Origin: Pseudomonadota bacterium
Lineage (GTDB): Bacteria > Bdellovibrionota > Bdellovibrionia > Bdellovibrionales > JACTMU01
Assembly (NCBI GenBank): GCA_014584465.1
Contig: JACTMU010000111.1
Span: forward strand, 42,469 to 106,468
DNA: 64,000 bases
Direction: 5' to 3'
The notes under the pieces are model-generated. The model had not been told where the DNA came from. It searched no databases and saw nothing but the letters and a program-made list of their open reading frames with translations. Both the position numbers and the translations under genes were made by a program. Shown in pieces: positions 63,388-64,000 of this stretch; the first letter of the stretch is position 1, and each line of letters starts with the position of its first letter.

Positions 63388-63756
63388 AGTCCTAAGGCTC
63401 CTTTTCGTTGATTCAATACAATTTCAGATCATTGCTAGAGGTGCATCTATCCAGTGTTAAGAAATTGAACCATTTCTGAACGTCCATAAAATCTTCATGT
63501 CAACAAGGCCTCTGCTCGTCTCTTAATTATTGAAAATATTAAGAAATCGGCTCATTGCTTTAATAGAATGCACATAAAATAGACGGGTGGGTCCAATTTA
63601 GACACTCTAAATTCTCTCATGCACGGCATGGTTTATGCTCTTATTGGAAATTACGTTTATGATCTGTGATCCGTAGTTTTACAAGAGTGCCGTACTGAAT
63701 CACATTGATTCAAGTTGGGGCCGTGTAACATGCAAGAGAGAGTCAAAGGAGAATTT
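63388..63756. other. 369-base region without genes
   Basis: AT-rich sequence between the hipA remnant and the last lipoprotein gene. No open frame, RNA gene, or repeat arm was recognised. It probably holds the promoter of the lipoprotein gene, but no convincing -35/-10 pair stands out. Confidence 0.5.
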
Positions 63757-64000
63757 ATGTTTCATAAAATGAAAAAAAAACGATCTTTCGTTGTGGTACT
63801 CTCTACAATGTCCTCATTACTTCTACTCTTAACAACGTATCAAAATTGCGGAGGACCACTCACCACTTTGAGCTCCTCTGGCAGCACCACAAGTGAGTCT
63901 TTTTGCAACGGAGACGGAGAGTGTTCTTCGGTCAATGGCGATGGTAGTGAGACTCCTTCTCCTGAAGAACCCCCTTCTGATGACAATGATGACGAGGTGA
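63757..64000 (+). CDS. Lipoprotein-like protein, N-terminal part (runs off right edge)
   Basis: The ATG at 63757 has AGGAG five bases ahead. The first 81 codons give a signal sequence (KKKRSFVVVLSTMSSLLLLL) ending TTYQNCGG, then a Ser/Thr-rich and Asp/Glu/Pro-rich linker (about 40-81). The YQNCGG segment is a relaxed lipobox of a kind common in Bdellovibrionota lipoproteins. The linker resembles that of the two propeller lipoproteins, so the missing part may be another large surface protein; this cannot be judged here. Confidence 0.7.
   Translation, partial: MFHKMKKKRSFVVVLSTMSSLLLLLTTYQNCGGPLTTLSSSGSTTSESFCNGDGECSSVNGDGSETPSPEEPPSDDNDDEV

Noticed and set aside
1..64000. tRNA, rRNA or riboswitch genes
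   Set aside because: Gaps between genes were read for cloverleaf ends, rRNA signatures and known aptamer cores; none was convincing, although without a covariance-model search small RNAs could be missed.

Overview
The window (about 49 percent GC by eye) comes from a Gram-negative, flagellated, diderm bacterium. It carries a polar-type flagellin, a methyl-accepting chemotaxis protein, a secretin-based type IV pilus locus, many lipobox lipoproteins, outer-membrane beta-barrels, an H1-like Lys/Ala-rich protein and several stand-alone or unorthodox two-component proteins. The combination, and lipoproteins of the 'QNCGG' sort at the right edge, suggest the Bdellovibrionota/Oligoflexia side of the old Deltaproteobacteria. 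That placement is an inference from gene style, not from a phylogenetic marker.

Layout. 1-5.0 kb: start of an ammonium transporter (minus), a BBP2-like porin, then an MCP and a bacteriohemerythrin. The last two each follow a candidate sigma-28 promoter and are separated by a strong terminator and a 55-bp perfect palindrome that recurs after the hemerythrin gene. 5.1-10.7 kb (minus): a tightly overlapping MSHA-like operon in the order ExeA/MshM ATPase, TPR protein, PilM, PilN, PilO, PilP, secretin. 10.9-13.7 kb (plus): four prepilin-like genes, three with a GspG-like C-terminal loop. 13.7-18.1 kb: unknown membrane-anchored protein, MnmC-type methyltransferase, lipoprotein, HU and phosphofructokinase. 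18.4-25.3 kb: a complete liv ABC operon (livJ-H-M-G-F) coupled to an unusual gene that joins a catalytically dead amidohydrolase-like domain to an Omp85-type barrel. 25.4-30 kb (minus): secreted protein, then moxR - DUF58 - TgpA-like transglutaminase operon.

30-46 kb: secreted Cys-containing protein, large beta-propeller lipoprotein, RluB/RsuA-type pseudouridine synthase, unknown protein divergent from a coiled-coil protein, lipoprotein, peroxiredoxin Bcp, small barrel, MA-type metallopeptidase, phospholipase-D-like exported protein, ClpB, alpha/beta hydrolase and flagellin. 46-56.8 kb: H1-like polyampholyte, sigma-54 activator without receiver domain, Xer-type recombinase overlapping a GmhB-like HAD phosphatase, barrel, MFS exporter, a receiver-first histidine kinase, a receiver with a C-terminal Cys cluster, a degenerate OmpR-type regulator and an exported coiled-coil protein. 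56.9-64 kb: subtilisin lipoprotein divergent from a second beta-propeller lipoprotein (paralogue of the one at 31 kb), a TPR/winged-helix regulator, a decayed region (S74 tail-fibre chaperone, possible transposase tail, hipA remnant), and the start of another lipoprotein.

Two features stand out: the Omp85-amidohydrolase fusion tied to a liv importer, and a family of dispersed nested palindromes in which a shared core is framed by different, exactly complementary outer arms. No rRNA, tRNA, CRISPR array or intact insertion sequence was seen.
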